A stretch of DNA of 64,000 bases, from contig NC_057829.1 of NCBI RefSeq assembly GCF_910594005.1, positions 62,231,001-62,295,000 on the forward strand. Reading direction: 5' to 3'. This document shows, one piece after another, positions 31,416 to 42,844 of this stretch; the stretch's first letter is position 1, and every line of letters starts with the position of its first letter. Source of the stretch: Cervus elaphus (taxonomy: Eukaryota; Chordata; Mammalia; Artiodactyla; Cervidae). Both the position numbers and the translations under genes were made by a program. The notes under the pieces were generated by a model. That model was given only the letters and a program-made list of their open reading frames with translations, had not been told where the DNA came from and searched no databases.

Positions 31416-32395
31416 AGGTGAGGCTTGGGGAAGGCCAAGGTCATCCAGAGGGTTACTTCTAGACTTTGAGGAAGAGCAGGAGGGCATAGAGGTAGGACAA
31501 GCCCCTCCACCTTCCACTCTATGCAGGGCATCCTGCACCTCTGTCATCCTCTCTCTTCCCCCTTCCCATTCTCCTCACCTGGGCCAGCAGTGAGGAGTGG
31601 GAACCAGCCAGCAGGAGGGAGCAGCTCTGGGCAGCTGTGGTGAGGGGCTCCCTGGGTAGCTACTCCAGGTTTCCCCAACTGCCTCCTCAGTGCCCAGTCT
31701 TTGAACTCAAGGGGTTTCAGCCCTGCTCCCACGTCACACAGAATCTTGGTCTCCTTATCTAAAGAATGGGATAAAAGTACTGACATCGTGACTGTCAGGA
31801 GGCTCTGTGAGAGTGAGGCAGCTCTGAGGAAGGTGCTGCCCTGAGACAGAGTTGCCGCCTTGTCTCTTCTCTCCCCCTGCCTCGCCACCCGGACCCTGCT
31901 CTCCCCTCTTTCACTCAGCAAAACCTGTTCTCCCGTTAGACCCTCCTCAGTTTCCTCCTGGCCTCAGAGCCTGTGGCTCTGCCCTGCCGTGGGGCAGGAA
32001 GAAGGATTCTCCTTCAGATCTTCCAAGGTGGTGCTGGTGGTGAGGGGCAGGGGCTGGGGTGGGGAAGACATGAGGGCTGAGTGAGACCGAGTATTTTTAG
32101 TGTTTTATTGGTCTTTTTTTTTTTTAATTGAGGGGAAATCCATAACACAACCAGTTTAAAGCATAAAGTTCAGGGGCATTTACTGCATTCACAGGGCTGT
32201 GCAGCTACCATCTTTCTCTAGTTTCACAACTTCTTCATCACCCTGGAAGCTCTCTTGTACCTTAAGTAATCACCTCCCATCTCCTCCCTCCCACATCCTG
32301 TGTTGACCACAAATCTGCGCTCTGTTTCTCGGGATTTGCCTGTTCTAGTTATTTCATTCCTTAGTGTCTGGCTCTGTTCACTTAACATGACAGTC

Positions 32396-32715
32396 TCTTT
32401 TTTTGGCTCTGCTGGGTCTTCATTGCTTTGCATGGGCTTTCTCTAGTTGTGGCGAGTGAAAGCTACTCTTCATTGCGGTGTGTGGACTTCTCATTGCAGT
32501 GGTTTCTCTTGTTGCAGAGCACTGGCCCTAGGTATTTGGGCTTCAGTAGGTGTAGCATTTGGGCTCAGTAGTTGCAGTTCTCAGGCCCTAGAGCTTGGGC
32601 TCAATAGTTGTGCCGGGTTTAGTTACTCCGAGGCATGTGGAATCCTCCCAGACTAGGGATCAAACCTGTGTCTCCTGTGCTGGCAGGCGGATTACCATCT
32701 CCACCAGGCAAGTCC
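32396..32715 (-). mobile_element. CHR-1-like SINE, antisense, nested in L1
   Basis: GGCTCTGCTGGGTCTTCATT, TGGGCTTTCTCTAGTTGTGG, GGACTTCTCATTGCAGTGGT, TCCCAGACTAGGGATCAAAC and a reversed head ending near CCACCAGGCAAGTCC. Confidence 0.87.
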
Positions 32716-32797
32716 AACATAACGTTTTAACATTACAACATAAAGCTGTGGAGTGAATCAGTACTTAATCCCTTTTTATGGCTGATTAATATCCCAT

Positions 32798-33137
32798 TGT
32801 TGCTTTTGATCTGTGTGCTGGAGAAGACTCTTGAGAGTCCTTTGTACTGCAAGGAGATCATACCAGTCAATCCTAATGGAAATCAACTCTGAATATTCAC
32901 TGGAAGGACTGATGCTGAAGCTGAAGCTCCAATAATTTGGCCACCTGATATGAAGAGCTGACTCATTGGGAAAAGACCCTGATGCTGGGAAAGATAGAAG
33001 GCAGGAGGAGAAGGGGATGACTCAATGAACATGAATTTGAGAAAACTTTGAGAGATAGTGAAGGACAGGGAAGCCTGATGTGCTGCAGTCCATGGGGTCG
33101 CAAAGAGGTGGCTACAATTTAACAACTGAACAACAGT
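32798..33137 (+). mobile_element. BovB LINE 3' fragment, nested in L1
   Basis: GCTGGAGAAGACTCTTGAGA, ATACCAGTCAATCCTAATGG, CTGATGCTGGGAAAGATAGA, GGACAGGGAAGCCTGATGTG and tail AACAACTGAACAACA. The flanks carry near-identical TATCCCATTGT and TATTCCATTGT, consistent with a diverged target duplication. A short stretch usual after GGGGATGA is missing. Confidence 0.92.
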
Positions 33138-33479
33138 ATTCCATTGTAGGGATGGAACAGTTTGTCCATTGATGACACATTTGCATTGTTTCCATCTTTT
33201 GGCTATTGTGGATAGTACTGTTCGGAATATTTGTTAGCAAGTATTTTCTTGAATACCTGTTTTAAATTATCTTGAGCACATGCTTAGGAGTGGAATCACT
33301 GGGTTTTATGGTAATTCTATGTTTAACTTTTGAGAAACTGCCAAACTTTTTCATAGCAGCTGCATGTCTCTTTGGCTTTAAGATTATGTTATTCTGGGGG
33401 CAGAAATGATACAACACTATAGAGAATTTGGAAGTTATTTATTGTGCAATTTAAAGAAGTTTTCAAGTAATTCAAATTA

Positions 33480-33735
33480 GAAAAAAAACTTTTAAGAAAA
33501 ATATATGCTTATTATAACAATTCAAATAATTTCCAGAAGAAAAAGAAGTTTTTTCTGTTGACCCCCATCTTACTCCTTTCCCTCTGGTTGAGCACGGTTA
33601 ACCCTTTGGTTTGTATCCTTCCAAATGTTTTCAAGGCATTTATCTAGACTTTGAATTTTCTTTTTTATATAAACATGTCATACTGTCTGTATGCTCTTGC
33701 TTTGAAATCTTTCTATTAGTTTCTTGTAAATTTCA
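33480..33735 (-). repeat. LINE-like remnant, probably L1 3' UTR
   Basis: TTATAACAATTCAAATAATT, then GGTTTGTATCCTTCCAAATG and a TTATCTAGACTTTGAATTTT block resemble the antisense L1M 3' UTR. Assignment is tentative. Confidence 0.45.
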
Positions 33736-33999
33736 ATTGCTGTTAGTGCCAGGTTGAAGGTCCCTGAGACACCTTGTCCTGTTTAAAAAAAGTCTGGGCC
33801 TCAGGTGTGCAAAGCTGTCCTTGGGTGGCTGGATAATGAATGTATTATACATTTCTTTTTGCTAACTCCATTTACAGTTTTTTTTAAAGGAATATGAATT
33901 GCTTTTATAATAAGAAAAATAAAGTAGGGAAGAAGGATTGAGGGCCTGAAGGCCCTGGGCACAGCTTGTGTCTTAATTTAGCACTTATTTCATTCCTCT
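33736..33999. other. AT-rich intergenic
   Basis: Includes GCTTTTATAATAAGAAAAAT followed by AAAGTAGGGAAG near 33,902, possibly an L1 3' tail. Nothing else recognised. Confidence 0.35.
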
Positions 34000-35284
34000 C
34001 TCTTGCATAATGAGTTGTTTATGTGTTCGCCTCCCTTGAGGGCGGACAGTGCTTATTCATCTGTTGCCATCCCCTTTCCCTCAGAGTGTGCCAGGCACAC
34101 AAGTGGCCCCTCCAGGGTTGTGGCTGAGGCCGCAGAGAAGAGGGTGGGTTCCAAAGACCCCCTGTGTCCTCAGCTCAGGCTCGTAAAGGTCATGCATTTG
34201 CGGGGTTCAGGCCCTGGCTGATCACGCTGTCTGCAGGGGTACCTGGGCCGGCCTCTCGGGAAGCTAGGTGTAAGGCAGGGGCAGTTATTTACAGCAGCCC
34301 CGGCCAGGGTACCCATGGCAGGCAGCACCCAGCTGAGGAAGTAATTAGAGTGCTGCCAGGAGCAGGAGGCAGGGAGAGGGTTGGCGGCCGGGCTCCCTTT
34401 CCAGAGTTATAAATAGCTGGTCTGTTGGCGGAGGTGGAGAGACTTACACACAGGAATGGAGGTGGGACAGCTAGCTCCTGGGGGCGTGGGGGTGGGAGCT
34501 GTCTTCTTGGGCTTGTCTGTCTGTTAGTCTGGTTTGGGAAGGGGCAGAGGGCATCTCACTGGCTGGACAGGGGCATGTGGTCTGTGCCAGGAGGGTCCCT
34601 GGCCAAGGCCCTCCTCCCCCTGCCTGGGGTTCCCCATCTGTCCCCATAAGACTAGCCTACCAGGGTTCATGTTCCTGCTGGGGGCTCAGACCACTAGCAG
34701 GGGCATCATGACAGATCCCTGCTGGCCCCAGCTTCCAGCCCCAGCCTTCCTGTGAGGAGTTGTTAAGGTTCTGGGTGGGATTCCAGAGCCCAGGATGTTT
34801 ATAGCATTTCCGGGGGAGCGGTCTCTGCCGGTGCTGGGCAGCTCTGTGCCTGACTCATCCCAAAACACTTTATAAATAACCTGGAGGGGAGGAGGGAGGG
34901 GGGCGTCCACCCCCATGCCCCCCACACTCTGAGCAGGTGGCAGGGACCGAGGGCCCAGGCTTCCTACATGTCCAGGTAGAGGAGCCCCCACTATAGTCGG
35001 GAGCCAGGGTCAGGGGTGCTGGGAGAGGGTTTTGTCAACCTCTGGAGATGGGCTTTGCAACAATTCTGGGGCCCCAGAGGGCTTTCTGCTCAGCCATGAT
35101 GTTAGCACCCCCGCCTTCTGTGAGGTGTGTTGGGGGAAGTTCTGGCCGGGCAAAGGGAGCTAGAATGGGCTAAACTTGCTGGGAGGTCCAGGATGGGTCC
35201 CTCCCCTCCCTGAGTCTCAGAACCCTTTGGTGAAATGAGAGGGTTGAGCTAGATAAGTGCTAAGGTCCTGTCCAGCAGTTGCAT
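34000..35284. promoter_or_regulatory. Repeat-poor GC-rich island with MEF2-type motifs, candidate regulatory
   Basis: About 1.2 kb with no recognised transposon. TTATAAATAG (34,407-34,416) and TTATAAATAA (34,870-34,879) both match the MEF2 consensus YTAWWWWTAR exactly and also look TATA-like. TAATTA lies at 34,342-34,347. The frames here (34,003-34,221, 34,164-34,412, 34,425-34,649, 34,686-34,991 antisense) have no recognised domain. Regulatory function is inference. Confidence 0.35.
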
Positions 35285-35620
35285 TAAAAAAAATTTTTTT
35301 TTTTTTTTAAATGGAAGATAACCGCTTTACAATGTTGTGGTGGTTTCTGCCACACGACAGTGTGAATCAGCTGTAAGTGTATATGTCCCCTCCCTCTTGA
35401 ACCTCCTTCCCACCCCCACCCCTCAAGGCTGTCATGGAGCCCCAAGTTGAGCTCCCTGAGTCATACAAAAACTTCCCACTGGCGATCTATTTGACACATT
35501 ACGGTAACGTACGTGTTTCACTGCTGCTCTCTCAACTGTCACAGTCTCTCCTTCCCAGCTGTGTCCACAAGGCTGTTCTCTATGGCAGCAGTTACACTTT
35601 TGATTCCGTGTCTGACATGT
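35285..35620 (-). mobile_element. Ruminant-type L1 3' end, antisense
   Basis: A T-rich start followed by GGAAGATAACCGCTTTACAA, AGTGTGAATCAGCTGTAAGT, TGAACCTCCTTCCCACCCCC, GAGCTCCCTGAGTCATACAA and ACTGGCGATCTATTTGACAC. This matches the 3' end of the lineage-specific bovine L1 (L1-BT type) in antisense. It is 5'-truncated. Confidence 0.85.
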
Positions 35621-36589
35621 TGTAGGTGTGAATGGGTGTTTAGACATTCCTGTATCACAAGATGCGTGTGTGGGGAACTGGGAGTCAGGAGGAGAGGCAG
35701 TGAGCCCACCTGGAGCCCCATGGTGCTGGACAAGGAGACTCTCACTCGTCTGGCTGGGTGGACACGGGGAGCCTCTGGGGCAAGGGGGAAAGATCGGAAA
35801 GGTGTGTTCAGGCAGAGCCTGATTGTTGTCCCTGAGGGAGAAGAGACGTTTGACTTGTGTCACCACAGAAGGCTGACTAGGACCTGGAAGGCTGATTTCG
35901 GTTCTATGTGTCCTGTGCCCTTCCTGCTAGAACCTTTCTGACTTGAGCTCCCTGTCCCAGAATGAAGGAAGGCTATTCTGTAAGGATGTGGAGGAAGGGA
36001 TTCCATACGGAATGAAGGGTTGTAGTTCAGTGGTTCCCCACGTGGCCAGGAATCTGGATCCACGAGGAGTCTGTTGGTATTACATTTCCCCAGTCTCCAT
36101 CCCACTCCACCACCCACACTGAGTGGGACTCCCAGGGGCCTCAGCCCTGTGGTCCCTGAGTCTGCCCTACCGTTCTGTGATGCTATGGTGCTGACCTCAG
36201 AAGGTCGGGGCTAAATATATCCCAGCCCCTACCCTAAATGTATCATGTCACATAGGTTTTGAGCACTGTACAACCACTGACATAGTGACAGTAGGTGAAG
36301 ATCAAGAACAATCTCAGGAGACCATAAATGTGATCTTAATCAATGGACTTGGCTGCCACTGCAGAACCTGCAAAACTGGCCTTGAAGAAACAAATATCAA
36401 AAGTCATGCTTTGGGGGATTAAAGTGCCGAAAGGGGTTTTGGGGCCTTCTGAGGCAAACAGGACAGAGGGCCTTCAGCAGGACACTCTGCACTGTCAGCT
36501 GTCTCAGGTTGAGCCCAGTCCCTGATAGACGGAGCCTGGTGCATCAGGGAGAACGTGGTGGCTACAGGCAAGTCCAAAGCCCTGATCAG
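35621..36589. other. Intergenic, unassigned
   Basis: No repeat recognised. The antisense frame 35,432-35,866 and sense frame 35,513-35,941 both extend out of the antisense L1 and overlap each other, so neither is supported as a gene. Confidence 0.4.
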
Positions 36590-36770
36590 ACTCCTTCCTC
36601 CTCCTCACTTGCTGCATGACTTTGAGCTTGTATGTTATCCTCTCTGAGCCTCTCATTTGTAAAGTGAGGGGCTTGGACTTTCAAGTCCTCCCCAGCTTGA
36701 TGTATTATAATACCTCCAAAGACTAGGAGCTGGCTATTTGTTGAGTTTCCGGTATCAAGCATTGTTATGA
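36590..36770 (-). repeat. MIR SINE, antisense
   Basis: CTTGCTGCATGACTTTGAGC, TCTGAGCCTCTCATTTGTAA, and a distal GTTTCCGGTATCAAGCATTG match an antisense MIR. Confidence 0.72.
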
Positions 36771-37204
36771 CCAGTTTTGTTGCTGTGGAATCCCTCCTTC
36801 TGACTTCCCAAATGATTCCTGCCCTCTCCTTGTTAATTTCCCAGGGTCTGCTGGAAGTGTGGCTGGCTTGGCTGACCAGGTAGGAAGGCCTTGCAGGAAC
36901 AGAGTCAGGAAAGTTGATGGGGAGGGAAGGGGTGAACAGGTAGGTGTGCTCAGGCAGTGAGGACCGACTTGGGGACCAAGCCTGGTAGGGACTCTGAGAT
37001 GAGGGATCAGGGCTAGGGAAGCCACCAAGAAGCCAGACACTCCACCTCAGAGTGCAAGCTGCAGCCGGAAGGGGGATTCCTAGTTAGTTACTATGAAAGT
37101 CCCAAAGAGTTTGAGACCTCCCAAGAGTACAGTGACCAAGTATTAACATACAGGAGGCTTCTGAAGGCAGACCTGAATTAGGGATGGGGTGGCAAGGGGG
37201 CATT
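36771..37204. other. Intergenic, unassigned
   Basis: No repeat or gene recognised; the antisense frame 36,765-37,040 has no domain. Confidence 0.4.
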
Positions 37205-37425
37205 CATTCATCACCAGAGGGCACACCTTACATCGCATCACACTGTTTCCAGCTCTCACACAACCCATCTGAGAAAGTATCATTTGCCATGGCTTGCAGA
37301 TACAATAGCAAGGCCCAGATTAGATGTGCTCTCAGATATACAGCTGGTGAGAGGCAGAGCAGGCTTTGAACTCAGGTCTGGCTGATTCTAAAGCCCACAG
37401 GGCTCCTGCTATCTTGTGCACCTCC
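37205..37425 (+). repeat. MIR SINE
   Basis: ATACAGCTGGTGAGAGGCAG, GCAGGCTTTGAACTCAGGTC, GGCTGATTCTAAAGCCCACA in sense order. A CTCF-like core TCACCAGAGGGCA lies at 37,211-37,223. Confidence 0.78.
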
Positions 37426-38004
37426 TCCTCGGTAATGAGTGTTCGACCTGGTTCTCCTAAAGCCCAAGATCATGCCTGTATCTCCCCAAGTTGGAGGGTA
37501 CATGCAAGTTAGCTGCTGTGAAGGAAATGTGAGTTAGAATAAAATTGCCCTGGAGAAATCTGAAATATCCTAGGATCACCCAATACAGTGTCTGCAACTT
37601 TTGAAGTTGAGGCCTACCTGGTTACAGGACTGATTGTTGGGGTCTTGGAGGCAAAGGAGTGCTGGCCCCTGGCCTTGAGCTCACATGTTGCCCTGGAGGC
37701 CAGCTGCAAGGCTGTTACAACACCTGTGTTTCTGGGGAGGCGGGTATGACGGCTGTGCTGCAGGTAATCAGGGAGGCAGTGCTGGAGTCGTCTCTCAGAG
37801 GAGGAGCTGGAATTTGTGCAGCTGTTAGGAGTAGGAGAAGAGAGTTAGGCAGCTGGAAGAGCATTTGAAAAATGCTTAGAGGCCTGGAAGGTTGTCTGGA
37901 GTTGGGGAAACTGGGAACAGTTCTGTGGGGCTGGAGATGGGGGTAGTAAGAAGTGAGGGGTGTGAGAGACAGGGCTGGACAGGTGAGCAGGGCCAGACTG
38001 GGGA
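37426..38004. other. Intergenic, unassigned
   Basis: No repeat recognised; rich in short GGAG/GCTG patches. The frame at 37,659-37,868 has no domain. Confidence 0.4.
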
Positions 38005-38200
38005 GAGCATGTGTCTGACTTTCTGACTTTGGCTGAGCCAGTCTTCTCAGATATAAAATGGGAAAATTAAGGCCTTCTCTTTGTATAGGGCTGTCGTGAA
38101 ATTTAAGCTGGATAATGAAAATTAAATGGGTGGTACTGGGCCAGACACAGGTTCAATAAGAATAAGTGGTGTTACTATTGTTGTTACTGATGATGATGGT
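38005..38200 (-). repeat. MIR SINE, antisense
   Basis: CTGACTTTGGCTGAGCCAGT, CTCAGATATAAAATGGGAAA, then GGGCCAGACACAGGTTCAAT and GTTACTATTGTTGTTACTG in antisense MIR order. Confidence 0.78.
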
Positions 38201-38244
38201 AATAATAATAACAGCTGGGTTTACAAGTTCCCTTTTGTCTATTC

Positions 38245-39060
38245 TTAACACAGCAGCAAGAGTAATTCTGTTAAAATGTGGCAGATTGTGTCCCTCCTCT
38301 GCTCAGAAGACTCAGGGGCTCCCTCAAAGCCACAGTTCTTGTACTGGTCTTCCAGCCCCTTCATGATCTAACCTTCCCCTAACCTGTCTCCCCACATGTC
38401 CATCACTCTGCTTGAACCACACTGGCCTCTTTGATATGCCAGGTTACTGCTATCCCAGGGCCTTTGCACTTGCTGCTTCTTTTTCTCTAGAATGCTCCTC
38501 CGCAGGTCTCCACAGGGCTCACTCCCTAGCCTCCTTCAGGTCTTTAATCAAGTGTCACCTCCTTAGTGAGGTCTTTGGCTAAGCCGTCTAAAATCACAAA
38601 CTGCCTCTCCTCACCCATGCTGGCATTCCTCATCTCCCTTCCCTCTTTTATATCCCTTCTCTGTATTTAACACCTTCTAACATACTGCGCATTTGTATTG
38701 TTTATACTGTTTGTCACTCTCATTAAATATATGGGCTTCCCTGGTGGTTTAGACGGTAAAGATGGTCTCTGCCTGCAATGCAGGAGACCTGGGTTCAATC
38801 CCTGGGTTGGGAAGATCCCCTGGAGAAGGGAATGGCTACCCACTTCAGTATTCTTGCCTGGAAAACCCCATGGACAGAGGGGCCTGGCAGGCTACAGCCC
38901 ATGGGTTTGCAAAGAGTTAGAACCAACTGCGTGGCTAATAGCTTCACTTTCACTTCACTTAGAAAATATGGCCCATGAGAGCAGGGCTTTTTGTCTGTTT
39001 TGTGCCAAGTGTCTAGCTTGGAAATGGTACTTGTTAATATGTGTTATTTTTATATTATCA
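38245..39060 (+). repeat. L2 LINE 3' region split by Bov-tA
   Basis: Sense L2: GTCCCTCCTCTGCTCAGAAG, TCCAGCCCCTTCATGATCTA, CAGGGCCTTTGCACTTGCTG, CTCCTTCAGGTCTTTAATCA, AAGTGTCACCTCCTTAGTGA. After the SINE come GGCCCATGAGAGCAGGGCTT and TTTGTCTGTTTTGTG. One of the clearest L2 copies here. Confidence 0.88.
38732..38960 (+). mobile_element. Bov-tA SINE nested in L2
   Basis: GGGCTTCCCTGGTGGTTTAG, GGGTTCAATCCCTGGGTTGG, GAATGGCTACCCACTTCAGT, GGCCTGGCAGGCTACAGCCC, ending in TTCACTTTCACTTCAC. It splits the sense L2. Confidence 0.95.
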
Positions 39061-39854
39061 TCTCTGGAACATGGAGAATGGGTTGGGGCAACCTCCCCCT
39101 GCTGGGTGTGGCCAGCCCCTGACTGGAGCCTCCAAGCTCACCTTGTTTCTTTGGAAAGATGTTTCCTCCAGGCCTTCCTATCTCTTCAACAGGAGCCACG
39201 GAACTCCAGGCTTCGAACTGACAGGCTCATCCTTTCTGCAGTCTTCCCTGCTTATTTTAAAACACAGCCCCCTCCACTTGCTCTGGGGCTCCCTCTCTGC
39301 CAGGAAACTCAATGAGCATGGGGGTGGGTAGATGGCTCATTTCAGAGGAATTTCCCTGGTTCCCCAAGCAGCCTAGTGCCTGGGAGCCCAGGAGCCTGTG
39401 TGGCCTGATTTAGATCCTGGGAGCAGGGCTCCAGCTGCAGCCCTCCCATTCAGCTGGAACTGCATTTGGAGGCCTCTGCAAACCTTCCGCCCTTGTGCAT
39501 TCCCCCTTCTTCTAGACTACTGGACTGAGTCCAAGCCTGGGAGGAAGGTACCGTGGTCATTTGGTTACTCCACTGGGCTCGGCTCCTTTCCTTTAGGAGC
39601 ACTGGCTGGAGCCCCGTGGGTCTCTAAGACCCCTCCCCTTCCTACAGCCTATGTCCCATTTGCTGATGGCCTGTTGGAACGGCTGACATTTCTGTTTTAT
39701 CATATTAGCATGTCTCCTCTGAGACTTTGGGGAGATACAATGCTTTAATTCCCAGTGTGGCTAATGGAATCGCAGGCTGGCAGGGGCGGGATTCTGGAAT
39801 AGGCTAGCTTTTAGTCTCTGAATTCCCACTAGGGGAGTGGAGACTCTGGAAAGA
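39061..39854. other. Intergenic, unassigned
   Basis: No repeat recognised. The frame 38,698-39,315 begins inside L2 and Bov-tA sequence, so it is a repeat-derived chance frame; the frame at 39,398-39,748 has no domain. Confidence 0.45.
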
Positions 39855-40015
39855 GGACAGACGGGTTGGAATCCGGACTGTTCGTTAGCTGTGTCACCTT
39901 GGGCAAGTTGCTGGCCAGTCAGGAAAGTGGCTGTAGTAAAGGCACCACTTCCTCTTCGGGCAGCTGTGAGGACTGAGCCAGAAGACGTACAGAAGGCCCT
40001 TAGCTCGGGCTGAAT
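39855..40015 (-). repeat. MIR SINE, antisense
   Basis: AGCTGTGTCACCTTGGGCAA, CAGCTGTGAGGACTGAGCCA in antisense MIR order. Confidence 0.72.
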
Positions 40016-40549
40016 GAGGCCTCAACAATGGGAGGCTGCTTCTTCTCCAGGGTGCTGGCTGTGTCTCTCCTGCAGAGTCCTGAGCCTCCGGCAGTGCCTC
40101 GTCATCCTGGGCCTGTCTGAAGCACTGTGAGAGCCAGTTGGTCCCCTGGAACCTGTACTGGGCACGAGACAAGGGCTTCCCCAAGGTGATGGCTCCCCAT
40201 CCCCCATCTGTCTGGGACCTGGATTCTATCCAGCTGTGGATCTGGATGCAGAAGTGGGGTCACGAGGGCGGAGGGGAGCACTTCTGCCTGGTCCTTGCAG
40301 CTTTCTCTTTCTGCCCGATCACAGGGCCCCTGAGAAGGTACCCCTGGGGGAATCATTGCTCATGGTATTGGGAAGATTCTTCTGACAGTGACTTGAATTT
40401 CACAGAAATGTCTGGAGGATTCCAATTTCCTGCTGTGTTGTATGTAAAATGACTCTAGTGAGGGAGAAAAATCTAGACATATTCGAGCAGCTGTAAGACA
40501 GGAGAATTTACATACCTCAGGTGTCAGGCCTAGGTGAGTCCTTAGGGTC
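40016..40549. other. Intergenic, unassigned
   Basis: No repeat recognised. Overlapping sense (40,138-40,452) and antisense (39,894-40,184, 40,102-40,356) frames have no recognisable product. Confidence 0.4.
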
Positions 40550-40710
40550 ATGAGGCCCACCTTCCTCTTTTAAGTGATGAAGAGCCTGAGGTCCAGAGAA
40601 GGACTCTGAGCTGTCAGAAGTCAAGCAGCTGGTAAGACACGGAGCTGGGACTCAAAACTGGGTTTTGCTGACTCCTCATCCAATGCTCTCTCCACTGGAC
40701 CCCACCAGCC
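40550..40710 (+). repeat. MIR SINE
   Basis: AAGTGATGAAGAGCCTGAGG, AGTCAAGCAGCTGGTAAGAC, GAGCTGGGACTCAAAACTGG in sense order. Confidence 0.75.
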
Positions 40711-41507
40711 AGGCCACTGGGGCTGGAATCCAGTCTCTGACCACAGAGCCTGAGCAAGTAACCATGACTCCACACAAATGCCATCAGATGGCCTCTACCC
40801 CTCTGACACCTGGCCCCAGCCTTCTATAATGAGGCTGTCACGTTTGCAGAGGCTCCTGGGCTTGGCTTAAGATGGGCTTAGGCTGTTTGGGTGGCACCCC
40901 ACGCCTTTCATTGAGAAAATACTGCCCAACGGCAGAGCTTTCACTGGGAGGAAAGGGTTCCTGCCACTGAGCCTAAAATCCCCAGGGATTCCTTTGATTC
41001 CATTTCACATAATCACACTCTTTCATGTCACCGGCAACCCTTCTTCTCCCTCCTAGGGCTTCACACCCTTAGAGTCTCACATGCAGTGATCCTGATCCAC
41101 TTAGTTTGGCAAAGCCCTGAATGTGGGTCTTTTCATGTTATAATTAGTCCATTTCCTCTGTTCCTGCATTGTTTCAGATATTTCATCTTTAAACATCTTC
41201 CAATTTCAGCATATCTTTCCAGAATGGTGGATGCCAAGAACCCAAGGCCACAATTGGGAAAGATCTCATTAGAAACAGATAGAGGAAGGGAGGGTCCCCA
41301 TTGGGCAGAATTGTGCCCAGGCTGCCAGTAACCCGGCCATCTGGAAGGTCCTCCTTCCTTCCTGGAAACTCAGGGCTACCCACGTACCAGTCTGAAGGCA
41401 GAGGGGATTCCCCAAATGCCCTTCTGGGCACAGAGGACAGACGGAGCCATCCATGTGAATCTGTCTCCGTGTCTTCTCTCATGGCCTCCTTTCATCACCC
41501 TGGTCCA
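40711..41507. other. Intergenic, unassigned
   Basis: No repeat recognised; overlapping frames at 41,189-41,633 on both strands are treated as chance. Confidence 0.4.
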
Positions 41508-41960
41508 GCTTTTTATTCACTCAATAAACATTTACTAAGTCCTTGCCGCATACCAGGCCTAGGGCTAGGTACTGGGAATACTGTGGTAAGTAAGAGGCAC
41601 ATCGTCCCTACCCTTGAGAAGCCCATCTTCTAGGGCTCGGGAGTGACAGTAAGCAAGCAAAGCAATACAGATGTGAACAGGTGAAGTGCAAGGAGGTCAA
41701 GCACAGGGTCCAGGGGAGGAGAATACGAGGGGCCATCTGGAGTGGGTGGCCTAGGAGGGCCTCTGAGCAGTGTTATTAAAGCTGAGACCCAAAGGTGGGA
41801 AGGACCCTCCTAGGGAGAGATGTGGGAAGATGTTTCTGGGAGAGGAGAGAGGATGTGTCAAGCTCCACAAAGAAAGACCCAGCTGAGAGGAGGGATGGAT
41901 GGATGGTCCGTGTAGTGTGAGCTAAGGTTGGAGGCAGCCCAGATCTGGAGGGGTTTGTCC
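41508..41960 (-). repeat. L2 LINE, antisense
   Basis: TCAATAAACATTTACTAAGT, CATACCAGGCCTAGGGCTAG, then GGAGGGCCTCTGAGCAGTGT match the reverse complement of the L2 3' end and its upstream region. Confidence 0.75.
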
Positions 41961-42510
41961 ATTATCTCAAGTATCTGACTTTCTCACGGCCTCCCTGTGT
42001 GTCCTGAGCATGTAACTTAGCTTAGTTAAACCTCTGCTCCTTTTGGATGGGATGGATCTAGTAACTCCCCTGTACAAGCCTCTTGGAGTCTTCAATGAGA
42101 TCCACGGAAAACCCCAGGGCCTAGCACAGGGCTGGCCCTCCACATGGGGAGCAATTCTTATTCTTATTTTCACCCCTAGTTCCTCAAGGAAAAACATTTC
42201 AACCCCTTGGCTCTTTTCCCATCCAATCCCTGTCCTCAATCCCGTCTCTTCTTAAATGTGGGGCTTTCCCCATTCTAGCTGGCACTCAGACAGAACTAGT
42301 CAGACTTGAGTGGTAACAAACCCAGTTGTCTGAGCTCTGCATGTTCTAAATGGTAACACGGTGGGAGGGACTTCTGCCCTCACTGTGGGCTGGCATGCGT
42401 GCATTCATATCCCCCTCATTCTCCCTTCTTTCTCATCTTTAGATTGTTTTAATTAGTCAGCAGGTATATAAAGAATTTTTCTTGAGTATGGATAAAGTAT
42501 AAACAGTCAG
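41961..42510. other. Intergenic, unassigned
   Basis: A short MIR-like stretch may lie at 42,000-42,150 (CCCTGTACAAGCCTCTTGGA), too weak to call. No gene recognised. Confidence 0.35.
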
Positions 42511-42728
42511 AGGCTTCCCAGGAAGTGTGACGGGTAAAGAACTCGCTTGCCAGTGCAGGAGACATAAGAGATGCGGGTTCGATCCCTGGTTGGAGAAGAT
42601 TCCCCTGGAGAAGGAAATGACAACCCCCTCCGTATTCTTGCCTGGAGAATCCCATGGACAGAGGAGCCTGGTGGGCTATGGTCCATAGGGTTGCAAAGAG
42701 TCAGGCATGACTGAGGCGAGTTAGCATC
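42511..42728 (+). mobile_element. Bov-tA SINE
   Basis: GGCTTCCCAGGAAGTGTGAC, GCGGGTTCGATCCCTGGTTG, GGCTATGGTCCATAGGGTTG, CAAAGAGTCAGGCATGACTG. Full-length sense copy. Confidence 0.93.
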
Positions 42729-42844
42729 TACCCATAAAGAATAAGAGCACAGTGAATGCCACTTGATTTAAGAATAAGAATGCTGCCTTCCCATATGGAA
42801 TCTGTGCACAGGTCCCTTCTTTTCCCTGGAGCTAACCCACCTTC

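Larger units (their letters stand above)
32110..33375 (-). mobile_element. L1 LINE 3' region, antisense, with two nested inserts
   Basis: L1 pieces at 32,110-32,395 (AAAGTTCAGGGGCATTTACT, GGATTTGCCTGTTCTAGTTA), 32,716-32,797 (CCCTTTTTATGGCTGATTAA) and 33,138-33,375 (CATTGATGACACATTTGCAT, GGTAATTCTATGTTTAACTT). They join into one antisense copy once a CHR SINE and a BovB are removed. Confidence 0.88.

Noticed and set aside
38698..39315. 205-aa sense frame
   Set aside because: Begins in L2, crosses a Bov-tA and then unique DNA; a repeat-spanning chance frame.
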